Position numbers and translations under genes: made by a program
The notes under the pieces: model-generated
What the model saw: the letters and a program-made list of their open reading frames with translations, nothing else
Database searches by the model: none
Told to the model about the DNA's origin: nothing
In this document: positions 32,810 to 43,639 of the stretch, one piece after another
How the letters are laid out: each line of letters starts with the position of its first letter
How positions within the stretch are numbered: the stretch's first letter is position 1
Assembly (NCBI GenBank): GCA_963921195.1
Contig: OY992538.1
Location: 82,025,904-82,089,903, forward strand
Reading direction: 5' to 3'
DNA length: 64,000 nucleotides
DNA from: Pegoplata infirma
Taxonomy: Eukaryota > Arthropoda > Insecta > Diptera > Anthomyiidae

Positions 32810-35800
32810 TTTTAAAAATTATATACAAAATTTCTTTAGCTAGCAGAATATAAACTAATTGATATTGAGTTTTTATAAAATTAAGTTTAAAGCTAATTCA
32901 GCTAGCTGAATATAAACTAATTTATAGTCAAATTATGTTCCATAAGTTTTAAATGGTTTAAGCAATAATTCAGCCATTAAAAAATAGCTTTGAAAGTAAT
33001 TCAGCAAATATCAAATGCCACAGTGAAAATTTTGTAATGCGGATTTTTAAAAATAATGTTTAAAATTTCTTCAGCTAGCTGAATTAGCTTAAGTTTAAAG
33101 CTAATTCAGCTAGCTGAATATAAACCATTTTATAGTCAACTTATGTTTCATTAGTTTTAAATGGTTTAAACAATAATTCAGCCATCAAAATATAGCTTTG
33201 ATAGTAATTCAGCAAATATCAAAGTACTCAGCGAAAATTTTGTAATGCGGACTTTTTAAAATTATATTTAAAGGTAATTCAGCTAGCAGAATATAAACTA
33301 ATTTATATTATTTTTTTATAAAATTAAGTTCAAAGCTAATTCAGCTAGCTGAATAAAAACAAATTTATAGTCAAATTATGTTTCATTAGTTTTACTCCCT
33401 TTTCCCTTTTCTTGCTCGATAATATTTACCTTTAAACAATTTGTGAAAATAATTAACAATATGGTTTATATTTCTTTTGTTTTAATTTAGCTGGCGGAAT
33501 ATAAACTATTGATATTGGTTTTTTATAAAATTAAGTTTGAAGCTAATTCAGCTAGCTGAATACAAACTAGTTTATAGTCAAATTATGTTTCATTAGTTTT
33601 AAATAGTTTTAACAACAATTCAGCTATCAAAATATAGCTTTAAAGGTATTTTAGCTCCCTTTTCTTGCTGGTTCATATTTACCATTGAAAAATTTGTTAA
33701 AATAATAAACAATATGGTTTAGATTTTTTTTTTTGGTTTTAATTTATAATTATTTCTTTTTTACGTTTGTAGCTGTCGCTTTTAAACTGTTAACATAAAT
33801 CAATTTGTTGTCGTTTAAAAAAAAAATACTGAAATTATTTTAAAATTCCAAATGTATGTTATAGTTTTCTTTTTTTTCTTCTCGTCCATGTTATCATTAA
33901 ATATTTGTAAAGTTCATTACTACACTTTATTGTAATGTTGTTTTTAATAAAGTAGTATAATAAATAATGCAGTCATTATTTTTTTCCAGATTATTTCAAT
34001 TTTTTTTTTTGTATTTTTTTTAAGAATTTTTTCTTTGATATGTGAAATATTTTATAGAAAATAAAGTTTTGTGGTTTATTTAATAGACTGCGTTTACAAA
34101 AAAAAATATTTGATAAAAAACAAGTTGTTTATAAATTTTATTGAAAATGTTATAAGGTTAGAATTTGAATTGAAGACTAAGCATTAACAGGGAATGTATG
34201 CCAGGTGATAGTTATCAATTTTTATGAAAACTGTTACACATATTTAGGTTTTAATGGGTAAACTATGATTTTTTACTAAGATTTTTTGTATAATTGGTTT
34301 CAAAATAAATAAAAAACCGTATATATTTTATAAAATCTATATTCAGCTTTGTAAAATGTGTATTCAGCTAAGAAAGTTCTATTTAAACTCTTCAAAATTG
34401 CAACTTCTGCAATATATTTTGGATAAAAATATTTTTTCGAAACGCTAAACTATATTCAGCTACCTTAGTTTCGTATTCAGCTAACTAATATGTATAATTC
34501 AGCTGAGAAAAATTAAAAATAATCCTACTTTACTATGTCAAATTTGATTCAGCTTTTTTTATATCAATAAATTTACGTATTCTTTTAATATTGTTTTTGT
34601 AAAAAATCATATTCAGCAATCTTTTTCAGCTGTATAAAGCCTCTATAATTTTTTTTAATTTATTCAAAAATCGTATTTACTAATTGAAATTTTATAAAAT
34701 TAAGTTAAAATGTTAAAGTTTGTTTTGAATATATAAAAAGTTCGATAAATTTTTTTCCCGCTATCTTAAACTGTATTCAGCTTAATAAAATGTTTTTGTT
34801 AATTTATATTTCGTTTTCACAGTAACGTCAATATTCAAATATTTATGTTATTTATTTTAAAGTAAAGGCATGTTTATTTTCGACCATATTCAGCTAGCGG
34901 TATTACAGTTTAAGCTATTTTAATTTAAAATAACTCAAAATGTACATAAAGTAGTATTCAGCTGGCTGAATATAAAAACCATTTTATTTGAGTTATTTTT
35001 TGTTTTATTTTTTAAAAGAGTTTTAAATGCACTTTTAGCCCTGAATATGGCTATCTGAATACGGATAATTTAAGCGAAAAGCAATGTTTTTTATGTATTT
35101 CGGACTATATTCAGCACGCTGAATTAATTATTTTAGCTATGTGAACTAATTTTAGCTATGTTATCTAATTTTAGCTATGTTATCTAATTTAATTAGCTTT
35201 TTTCAGTTTGCTGAATTGTAACTAAGTGCTTTTTTATATTAAATTTTAAATTATTTCTTTATTGAACCTTGTACTAGCACCATATGCTCCTGTGGGAGTT
35301 AGAGCAACATATATTTATTGTACCTTTAATCGAAAAATCTAGCAGAATATCCCAGGAAATTTTTTTGGAACAAATTCCTGGTTCAATAGATTCTTAAATA
35401 TATGCTATGGTAATCACAACAACATTTTCTATGTAAAATTATTTTTCAAGAAAACTTCTTGCTCTTAAAAACGATTGCTTTCGGGTTAATTTCAAACAAA
35501 AATCATTGATTCTGGAATGTTAAGTAGAACCGGTTGCAGGGTAATTTGATGCGTTCTGGAACCGATAATTTGGAACAGAAAATTTTGCTAGGATGGTTTT
35601 AACAACATGAATTTAGTTTATCAAATCAATTCTATGATTTTATTGTAAAAAATAAACACAAAGTTTTTTTTTGTATTATTCAGCCTTACTTAATATCTGT
35701 TATATTTTTTCTTTTAAATAATGGGCTACCGACCTTATTCAGCTAGCTGAATTGAGCTTTTTGGGTATTTTTATTTGTAAAATAGAAATAAGTAGTCCCT

Positions 35801-37440
35801 CAAAGTTTGTATTCATCGCATTTAGCAAGCTAAATAACTACTTCCTAAATAATATAAGATTTTTTGTTTTGAATTTAGTTTTACAAATTAACTCTTTTGA
35901 TTTTGTTTAAAAAAAAAATATTATTTTTCTTTTTCAGCCAGACAAATAATTACTAACTAAATAATATAAGATTATATTTTTTCGTCAAACTAATGGGCTT
36001 AAATCCTTATTCAGCTAGCTAAATTGGGGTTTTTAGGTACTATAATTTAAAATTTGGAAAAAGTAGTATGTAAAATTTTATATTCATAGCATTAAGCCAG
36101 CTGAATAACTATTTTCTAAATGATGGATTGTTTACTGATTTTGTTATTAAACTAATGGCCTTAAGTCTTATTCAGCTAGCTGAAATGAAATTTTTGGGCA
36201 ATTTTTTTTTTGAAAAATATAAAACAATAACTTATAAAATTTCATAAAACCGTATTAAGCTAGCTAAATGCGAGGTAACAATATGAAAACAGCTTTATTG
36301 AAGAAATTATGTTATTTCTTATATTTCAAGATATTTAAAAGGTACTCTTTTTGCTGAAAAACTCTTATCTTAACAACAACCAGCATTAGTACGTAATATT
36401 TTATATATTTATCGCATTAATCTAGCTGAATAACTAATTCCTAAATGATGCGTGATTTGTAATTGTTTTTGATATTAAACTAATGGGCTTTAATCCTGAT
36501 TCAGCTAGCTGAATCCAATTTTTTGGGCAATTTGATTTGAAAAATGTAAATAACTGACTCTTAAAATTGTATACAAATCGTATTAATCTAGCTGAATACA
36601 AGGTAACAATATGAAAACAGATTTATTGAGGAAATTATGTTATTCCGTGTTTTTAAAGTTATTAAATGGGCACTCTCATTGCTGACAAAATTTTTACCTC
36701 AACAACGACCAGTATTAGTACGTAACATTTTGTATTAATCGCATTAAGCTAGCTGAATAACTACTTTCCAAATGGTGTTTGATTGATTATTGTTTTTGTT
36801 ATTAAACTAATTTACTTTAGTCCTTATTCAGCTAGCTGAATCCAATTTTTTGGGCAATTTGATTTGAAAAATGTAATTAACTGACTTTTAACATTGTATA
36901 CAAATCGTATTAATCTAGCTGAATACGAGGTAACAATATGAAAACAGCTTTATTGAGGAAATTATGTTATTCCGTGTTTTTAAAGTTATTAAATGTGCAC
37001 TCTCATTGCTGACAAAATTTTTACCTCAACAACGACCAGTATTAGTACGTAACATTTTGTATTAATCGCATTAAGCTAGCTGAATAACTACTTTCCAAAT
37101 GATGTTTGATTGATTATTGTTTTTGTTATTAAACTAATGGACTTTAGTCCATATTCAGCTAGCTGAATCAACGTTTTTGGGCAATTTGATTTGAAAAATG
37201 TAAATAAATGACTTATAAAATTGCATACAAGTCGTATTAAGCTAGCTGAATTCTATATAACAGTATGAAAACATTCCTATATAAAGGAAATTTCGTTATT
37301 CCATATTTTTAAAGTTATAAAATAGGGACTATCATTGCTGACAAAACTCTTACTGCAATGATCAGCATATATTTTTGTAAGTCAAGCTTATGCATATTTT
37401 GTGCAATATTCAGATAGCTGAATTTAAGTTTTTATGTAAT
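32810..37440. repeat. Palindrome-bearing satellite, domain 1
   Basis: Perfect copies of ATTCAGCTAGCTGAAT lie at 32896, 33104, 33339, 33546, 35737, 36499, 36826 and 37152. Variants include 34956 (one centre base changed), 36169, and many single TTCAGCT half-sites. From 32880 to 33600 the flanks repeat with about 210-235 bp spacing. From 36400 to 37260 a longer unit repeats at 326-327 bp. Part of 35230-35600 is the dispersed repeat described above. Non-coding. Confidence 0.85.
36170..37260 (+). repeat. About 327-bp higher-order repeat inside domain 1
   Basis: The palindromes at 36499, 36826 and 37152 are 327 and 326 bp apart. Whole units share TTATTGAGGAAATTATGTTA, GCACTCTCATTGCTGAC, ACGACCAGTATTAGTACG and TAATCGCATTAAGCTAGC. 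The unit ending at 36826 is nearly identical to that ending at 37152, and a more diverged one precedes them. Confidence 0.8.
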
Positions 37441-38559
37441 TTTTTAGACATTTATTTAATTAAACTCTTTGTGTAATTATTTTTGTTTTAAACTAAATAT
37501 AATTTTGAAAATTTCGATGTAGTTTTTTTGTTTAAATCCCCACAAATCAAGAAAGTAAAAAGCACCTCTGCTTTCCTCCTTTGTAATTAATTACGTTGAT
37601 GAAATGTGCCAACGCTGAAAAATAAATTTACCCAACTAACTCTGCAGTTAGGAGTTGTAAAATATTGGAGGGGAACCTACTGAAAAAAAAATAAAAGCAA
37701 AAAACATTTTTACTAATGTTGTTTTGACTAAGATTAATTATTGAATAATTTTAGGAGTGGAGTGTTTATTTAACAAATTTCAAAATGTAACAATAGCATG
37801 GTATAGCTGTAAAAAGAATAGCAAAAAAAAAGATAAACTGCTAATTTGATGAACAATTTTTTGATGATGATAAAAAGATTTATAAATTTATTAACAGAAA
37901 AATTTATCATTTATTTTAATTTAAAATAAAAGAACAAACAACTTTGTATTAATTAATTTTGTTTAAAGATTTATTTTTATCTATACATTTTTTTTTAATT
38001 TCCAAATGCATTTTGTCATTAAAAGTTTTTTAGACCACTTAATTTAATTTGTTGGTTAACGAGTAGCCGCAGAAATGTAAAGAGTTGTTTATAAATTGTA
38101 AATGAACCCATAAAATAAAAATCTTTTAATGATGTGTGTGGGTATGCCATATGATGCGAGTGATGGGAAGAAGAGTAGAATATTGTATATTACTCCTCTT
38201 CTTACTTTAAGTTATAAATTCTGGTTGGTTTACTTTAGACATTATTATAGGGATCAATAAACCTATTTGTTTTATTGATTGCCTTATCAGTTTGAGTTGG
38301 AGAGTTTTGTATTTTTATCGCACGCACTCAATAAGTGTATGTATATAATAAGAAAATAAATACAAAAAACCAACTACTAACCATAATGTCGATGTGATGT
38401 TAATGATGATGGTAGTAACAAATAAACTACATGATAAGTTTTATATTTTTTTTATTTCAACAGACCTACATATAAATAATATATATGAGGTGTTTCATAG
38501 AAAATTTAACTAAGAAAGGGACAAAGTAGACATTTATTTTGACGAGTGTTTGGTACGAG
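37441..38559. other. Gene-free AT-rich region
   Basis: No gene is supported. A weak AAGAAGAGTAGAATATTG...CTCCTCTTCTT dyad lies near 38168-38205. Confidence 0.4.
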
Positions 38560-38780
38560 CAAGGATAGACGCTGTTTGTAGATTTTCTCTGATATTACCG
38601 AAGTATATCCGTTGGTTATCCTTTTAAAATGATGCTTGTAAGAGCAATATAAAGTCTTGCGGGATCGCCAAAATGCTTTATTGTAACGCCAGGGGTTCTA
38701 AATTTCTTCTTAGCTTAGCAAACAAAGTAAATTTCAGAGCTTGCAGGATCGCCAAAAAATTGTCTTGTAGTAACCAAAAG
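38560..38780 (+). repeat. TGCAGGATCGCCAAAA repeat, left part
   Basis: The motif CTTGCRGGATCGCCAAAA occurs at about 38657 and 38741, joined by sequence related to 42240-42310 (AATATAAAGTCTTGC, then AGGGGTTCTAAATTT). The family continues beyond the LINE/hAT block at 42110-42460. Confidence 0.6.
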
Positions 38781-39147
38781 GAAGCGGCGATTTTTTTTTT
38801 TTTTTTTTTTAAAAGAAACAACACTCAGGCAATGCTGCCTATCAATTACTAATGTAACCGTGATGTTTCTTTCGGAAAGGGGATAGAAGAGAGATGAAAG
38901 ATTTGAAAGGACTTCAGTATGGCAACACTGTAATTGCGCGTGTTAATAATTTTGAGTACAGTTGTTGCATCGCCATCTGTTATTGTTCTGGCGAATTATT
39001 TTTGAAGCTGAGTTTAATAGCCATTATTTTATTATTTTACTTCGTTGACGTTTTTTTTTTAGTGCTATTTATCAACGAAGGAGGGTGCTGCGATAAATAT
39101 TAGCTATAAATAGAAACTAATAAATAAATGAAAAATGTTGTTCAGCC
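38781..39147. other. Gene-free region with a T20 tract
   Basis: A T20 run lies at 38791-38810. The open frame at 38894-39103 has one hydrophobic stretch but no motif and no context, so it is not called. Confidence 0.35.
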
Positions 39148-39216
39148 TGAGCCGGGAATCGAACCCAGGCTTGCTGGCTAGTAGTCCAACGCGCTAACCA
39201 CTAAGCCACAGCACCC
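39148..39216 (-). tRNA. tRNA-like sequence (tRNA-derived)
   Basis: The reverse complement contains an A-box TGGCTTAGTGG, a T-arm CTGGGTTCGATTCCCGG and a B-box GGTTCGATTCC. The D-stem pairs at 3 of 4 positions. The anticodon arm has an 8-nt loop, and the 3' acceptor strand does not pair with GGGTGCT. It abuts the LINE B copy at 39217. It is probably a SINE head or pseudogene rather than a working tRNA. Confidence 0.45.
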
Positions 39217-40257
39217 ACAAATGTGGACTGTGCTGCCTCTATGAGCCTTTTTTAGCGCCACTTTACCACTACCATATAGGGAGTCTTGGATGAAAAACAT
39301 TCCGGATATTGGAGCCACTATAAATTTTTACACAGATGGATGGAGGCTGTACGAGCAAATGGGCTTTGGAGTATATTAGGAAGAGATTGGATTGAGCTTG
39401 GCTGACTGGTTGCGTTGCAATGTCTTGTCTATAACTGCAATCAAGATCTATTCTGAAAGTCAAGCCGCGATCTTGAAGAAGATAACAATACCACAAAATG
39501 TGGACTGTGCTCCCTTTATTAGCCTTTTTGAGCGCCACCTTACCACTACGATACCATCCAGGGAGTCTTGGATGAGGGGCATTCCAGATATTAGAGCCAC
39601 CATAAATTTTTACACAGATGGATGGAGAATGCACGAGCAAGTGGGCTTTGCAGTCTATTCGGAAGAGTTTGGATTGAGCCTGGCTCGAATATTGCCAGAT
39701 TATTGCAGTGTTTACCAGGCAGAGATGCTGGCAATAAAGAAAGTGTCTGACTGGTTGAATGCATTGTCTTGTCTACAACCGCAGTCAACATCTATTCTCA
39801 CAGTCCATGTTTCTGAAAACCAGATCTGACGGCGACTAATCAGAGAAGGGCAAATTGATTGACGTGTGAGACAACACGACAGATTTGGCATTCTCTTAAT
39901 CAGAGGCGCACAATTGAGCTGATATCGCGATTTCAACAGTGGTTAATGTAATTACCGGACACTGTCTTATAAGGAAGAACGCAGAGCGGTTAAATGTGCC
40001 GTCAAATGACTTTTGCCGAAGTTGCATGGATGGGGAGAAGTTGAAAACTATCGAACACTTTATTTGCCATTGCCCGGCACTTTCTGGTCAAAGACTTGCT
40101 TCACTGGGATCTAGGGAGCTGTACGATCTTTCTGATTTGTCGGATGTAAAAATTCAATGTCTAAAGAGTTTCATAAGAAGCTCAAATTGGTTGAACGACA
40201 GGGACTAGAGGGGAAACCTATTACGGTCCCGTCGTGGACCTTAGAGTCTACGTGTGT
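39217..40257 (+). pseudogene. LINE (family B) 3' portion, copy with partial tandem duplication
   Basis: The RNase H core in the frame at 39392-39829 shows FYTDGWRMHEQVGFAVYSEE (Asp of TDG at residue 76) and YQAEMLAIKK (Glu111). The last third of RNase H is missing. The frame at 39939-40208 carries the knuckle C26-x2-C29-x10-H40-x4-C45 and a Ser/Leu-rich tail ending SNWLNDRD. A 277-bp segment is present twice: ATGTGGACTG at 39221 and 39498. The first copy is internally deleted. The 3' tail is cut by hAT copy B and continues at 42046-42085. Confidence 0.7.
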
Positions 40258-40354
40258 CATGCGCGGGTACAAGGGGGGGGGAAAAAGGGGAAATTTCCCC
40301 CCCCAGACCAAGTTTCGAAAAGAAAAAAAAAAGGAAAAAAAAGAAAAAAAGAAG

Positions 40355-40386
<32 letters not shown>

Positions 40387-42037
40387 AAGAAAAGGAAAGA
40401 AAAAGAAGAAAAAAAGAAAAAAGGAAATTTTCTAAAAAAATTTCGAAGTTCAAAAATTTTTCATAGAAAAAAATCTGAAAATTTTAAAAGGGGAAATTTT
40501 TTAAGGAAAGAGTGAAAATCAATCAATCTGAAAATTTTCTGTGAAAAATATCTGTCAATCTCATTATGAATTTTGGCATAAACAAATTACTTAAAATATC
40601 CTTTTTTTGTTTAGAAAAACGTTACAGGATCTTAATTTGGTTTATATAAAAAGTGTTTGTCTTCTACATAGCAATAAAAAAAATATCTCAAATTCTTAAA
40701 AATGTTGATGGTCGAACTTACATTTGTAGAACTATTTGAAATTTTTTTTTTCTAAAGAATAAACTTTCTATAAAGAAAAAAATTTCAGAATCTGAGACTT
40801 CTTTATGTGAATAAGGTCTCAAAACTTATTTATAGGAAAAAGGTCGCAGAAGAATTTTTCTATGGGAAAAAAGTCTCAGAATTTCTGAATTTGAAATTTA
40901 TTTTAAGCAAAAAGATCTCTGAATCTGAGTCTTTTTTAAGAAGAAAAAGTCCCAAAGTCTGAGACTTTTCATTGTTGAAAAATAGTCTCAGAAGTTGAAA
41001 CTAACAGAATTGGTAGAAGGTCGCAGAATCTGAGACTTTTTCAACCGGGAAAAACGTCTTAGAATCTAAGACTTTTTTATAGGAATAAGGTCTCAGAAAA
41101 ATGTCTCAGAGTCTTAGGCTTTTTCTATAGGAAAAAGGTCTTAAAGTCTGAGACGTTTTGTATAGGAAAAAAATTTCCGAATCTAGGACCTTTTCTATAG
41201 GAAAAGTGTCTTAGAATCGGAAAAGATTTCAGAGTCAGAAAAGGTCACAGAATCTGTCACTTCTTCTTTAGAGAAAAAGTACCAGAATTTTAAACTTTTT
41301 CTGTGTAAGAAAAAGCTTTCAGAATCTGAGACTTTTTCTTTATTAAAAATGTGTGAGAATCTGAGCCTTATTCTTTAGGAATAAAATCTCAGAATTTGAA
41401 ACTTTTTCTTTAGGAAAATGGTCTTAGAATCTAAGACTTCTTCTATTGGAAAAAGGTCGAAGAATCTAAGACTTTTTCTATAGAAAAAAGGTCTCAGAAT
41501 CTAATTTTTTTTTTTAGTACGAAACAAATTTAATAATCAGAGACTTCTCTATAGGAAAAATGTCTCAGTAATGCTTTAAAATATGAGACTTTTTCTATAG
41601 TGAAATGTCTCAGAATCTGAGACTTTTTCTGTGAAAAAAATTCTTAGAATCTGAAAATTTTTCTATATGAGAAAAGTTTTAGATTATGAGACATTTTTCG
41701 TTAAAAAGAAGTCTTTTATTCTGAGACATGTTCCCTATAAAAAAATTTCAAGAAAAATGTCTCAAAATCTGATATTTTCTATGTAGGGAGAATTTCTTCT
41801 ATTAAAAAATTCTCTTCTTCTTTAAAACAAATTAAAAAAAATTATCTAAACGAAATCATGAAAAACAATCCTTATTCGGCAAAAACTAACAAATTTGATG
41901 ATTTTATAATTCCCATCATTTTTTTTTTGGAAAAAAACGTATCCCTTTTTTTGCTCGTCAAAAAAGGAGAATTTATGATTTTTTTTCGAAGTAAAACAAA
42001 TTTCCCCCCCCAGACCCAAAAGCTGTACCCGCCACTG
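40258..42037. mobile_element. Non-autonomous hAT element, copy B
   Basis: The ends CATGCGCGGGTACA...TGTACCCGCCACTG are the same as in copy A, flanked by ACGTGTGT at 40250-40257 and 42038-42045. The host LINE B tail is uninterrupted when the element is removed, as comparison with 16811-16860 confirms. It has G9/C8 tracts near both ends, an A/G-rich tract at 40318-40430 and a degenerate GTCTCAGA array from about 40780 to 41780. The open frames over the purine tract are low-complexity Lys/Glu repeats and not genes. Confidence 0.85.
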
Positions 42038-42045
42038 ACGTGTGT

Positions 42046-42100
42046 TGACGTAAAACATCAGCAGCCACTTACAACCTCAACTAACTTATGTCCGGCCTAT
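42046..42100 (+). repeat. LINE B 3' tail continued
   Basis: TGACGTAAAACATCAGCAGCCACTTACAAC follows the hAT duplication and matches 16826-16856. Confidence 0.7.
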
Positions 42101-42550
42101 GGAAAATTAATGCAAGATCGTGCAGGATCGCTAATAAATTTAAATTTTTTTAACACCATGTGTTATATTGAAAATTTATCCTGCCATTTTACAAAGTTGA
42201 CAGTTTTAAAAGCAATGGTCACAGTAAAAATTTATGTGGCGACTACTCTGTACGGAAATATAAAGTCTTGCAGGATCGCCAAAAAACTGTAAAAGCCAAG
42301 GGCTCTAAATTTTCTCTTAATCGTTTTACGTTTACACACAGTCAAACTCGGTTACAATGAACTCGGTTATAACAAATTCTTGGTTATAACGAACTAATTC
42401 TAAAGTCCAAACGTTTAGGCATCAATTTTCACACAAAATACTTCTCGTGCAGGATCGCTAAAACTTTGTATTGTCGTAACGTTAAGGTCGATTAATCTGT
42501 TCTGAAGTTTCTTAGACCATAAATTTAAAACTTTCATTGCTGTGCCGTTT
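42101..42550 (+). repeat. TGCAGGATCGC repeat, right part, with a pogo-like fragment
   Basis: TGCAGGATCGCYAA recurs at about 42121, 42272 and 42448. Between the second and third copies, 42337-42398 reads CAGTCAAACTCGGTTACAATG and GGTTATAACGAA, words resembling the ends of pogo/Tigger elements. No transposase is present. Confidence 0.5.
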
Positions 42551-43639
42551 GCCATGAAATATCTCATATGTTCATATTAAGTGAAGTACATAAAAACGAT
42601 ATGATTTCGATGAAAATATTACACACACAAAACCAAAAAAACTACATTTTAAATCATTGTAAAATTTAGGTTAACAAAGTTGTAAATAAACCTTACAAAT
42701 ACTTGAAAAAAAAACCCTTTCAACAACATTAACTAGAGCCGGGCATTTCCCAGTTCTCGGTGTTCTTGGGTTTACCGATTTTTACGGTTCTGATTTTCAC
42801 GGTATAAACTAAAATACCGGCACGCCTTATATTTATTTCATGGGTTTTAAAGACTCAAAGTCGAGCTTCTGGATCTTGGTATTACAGTACTTACCGTATG
42901 CTCCAATTTAAACTTTAATTAACCAAAAAATACAATAAAACGAGATAAAAAAACTTTCAAATTAAAAAAATTCTCAAGAAAACTGTTACAAAAGAACATC
43001 TTTTAAAATCATGATATTTATTGATTTTGTTTCAATCTTCTTCCAAATAAGTTTATATAAAAAAATATATTGTCACGTAATTTTTAAACACAAAATTTAA
43101 TATTTTTGCAACTTCTTTTTATAAAAAAAACGTGATTTTTATTATTTGATAATTGTTAAAAAATAATAATAAAATAACAATATTTTGCAATTGATTTGTT
43201 CTAAATATTTATTTTTTTCTTATTAAAAATAAATCGTGATTATATTTTTCTACTCTCGACTTCTTTTTATTTTTTCTTTGGTATGATGCAATCGTTGTTT
43301 TACAGACATCTGTTGTTTCTTTTAATGTGTTTTTTACTCGCCAAGTGTCACAATTTTTAATTTGTCTGTCTATTAAGGAAAAAAGTTGTTATTTTTTGTA
43401 TTTTTAGGTTTTTGTTGTGTTTTTTGTTGGTAAATTATTTTAATATGTTTCATTTCTATTTTAATTGTTAATACCATGAATAATTGCTTCAAGAAGTTCA
43501 AATGTTATGAAAAACATTTATTTTTTTTTGGTCCATATGGACTTTTAGTTTGTTTTTTATATAAGAAATAATTAAAGCAATAGGAAAGTGAAATTAATTT
43601 AAAGTACATTTGTATATTTTTACGTTGTATATAGATTTT
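42551..43639. other. Gene-free AT-rich region
   Basis: No gene was recognised. TTCTCGGTGTTCTTGGG and TACGGTTCTGATTTTCACGG near 42756-42810 resemble a short decayed repeat. Confidence 0.4.

Noticed and set aside
35921..35945. TTTTTCTTTTTCAGCCAG as a second 3' splice or ratchet site
   Set aside because: The pyrimidine tract and CAG are present but no GT follows, and the CAG belongs to a TTCAGC half-site of the repeat family.
38894..39103. 69-codon frame with a hydrophobic stretch as a small membrane protein
   Set aside because: No conserved motif, no promoter or splice context, and it lies between a T20 tract and a tRNA-like sequence.
39148..39216. A functional tRNA gene
   Set aside because: The 3' acceptor strand does not pair with the 5' strand and the anticodon loop has eight bases.
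40157..40515. Overlapping Lys/Glu-rich frames (about 70-93 codons)
   Set aside because: They cover the purine tract of hAT copy B in all frames; one joins the LINE B tail to the transposon across its boundary, so none is a gene.
42885..42900. ACTTACCG as a minus-strand 5' splice site
   Set aside because: There is no adjacent pyrimidine tract or exon-like frame; a single short match is expected by chance.
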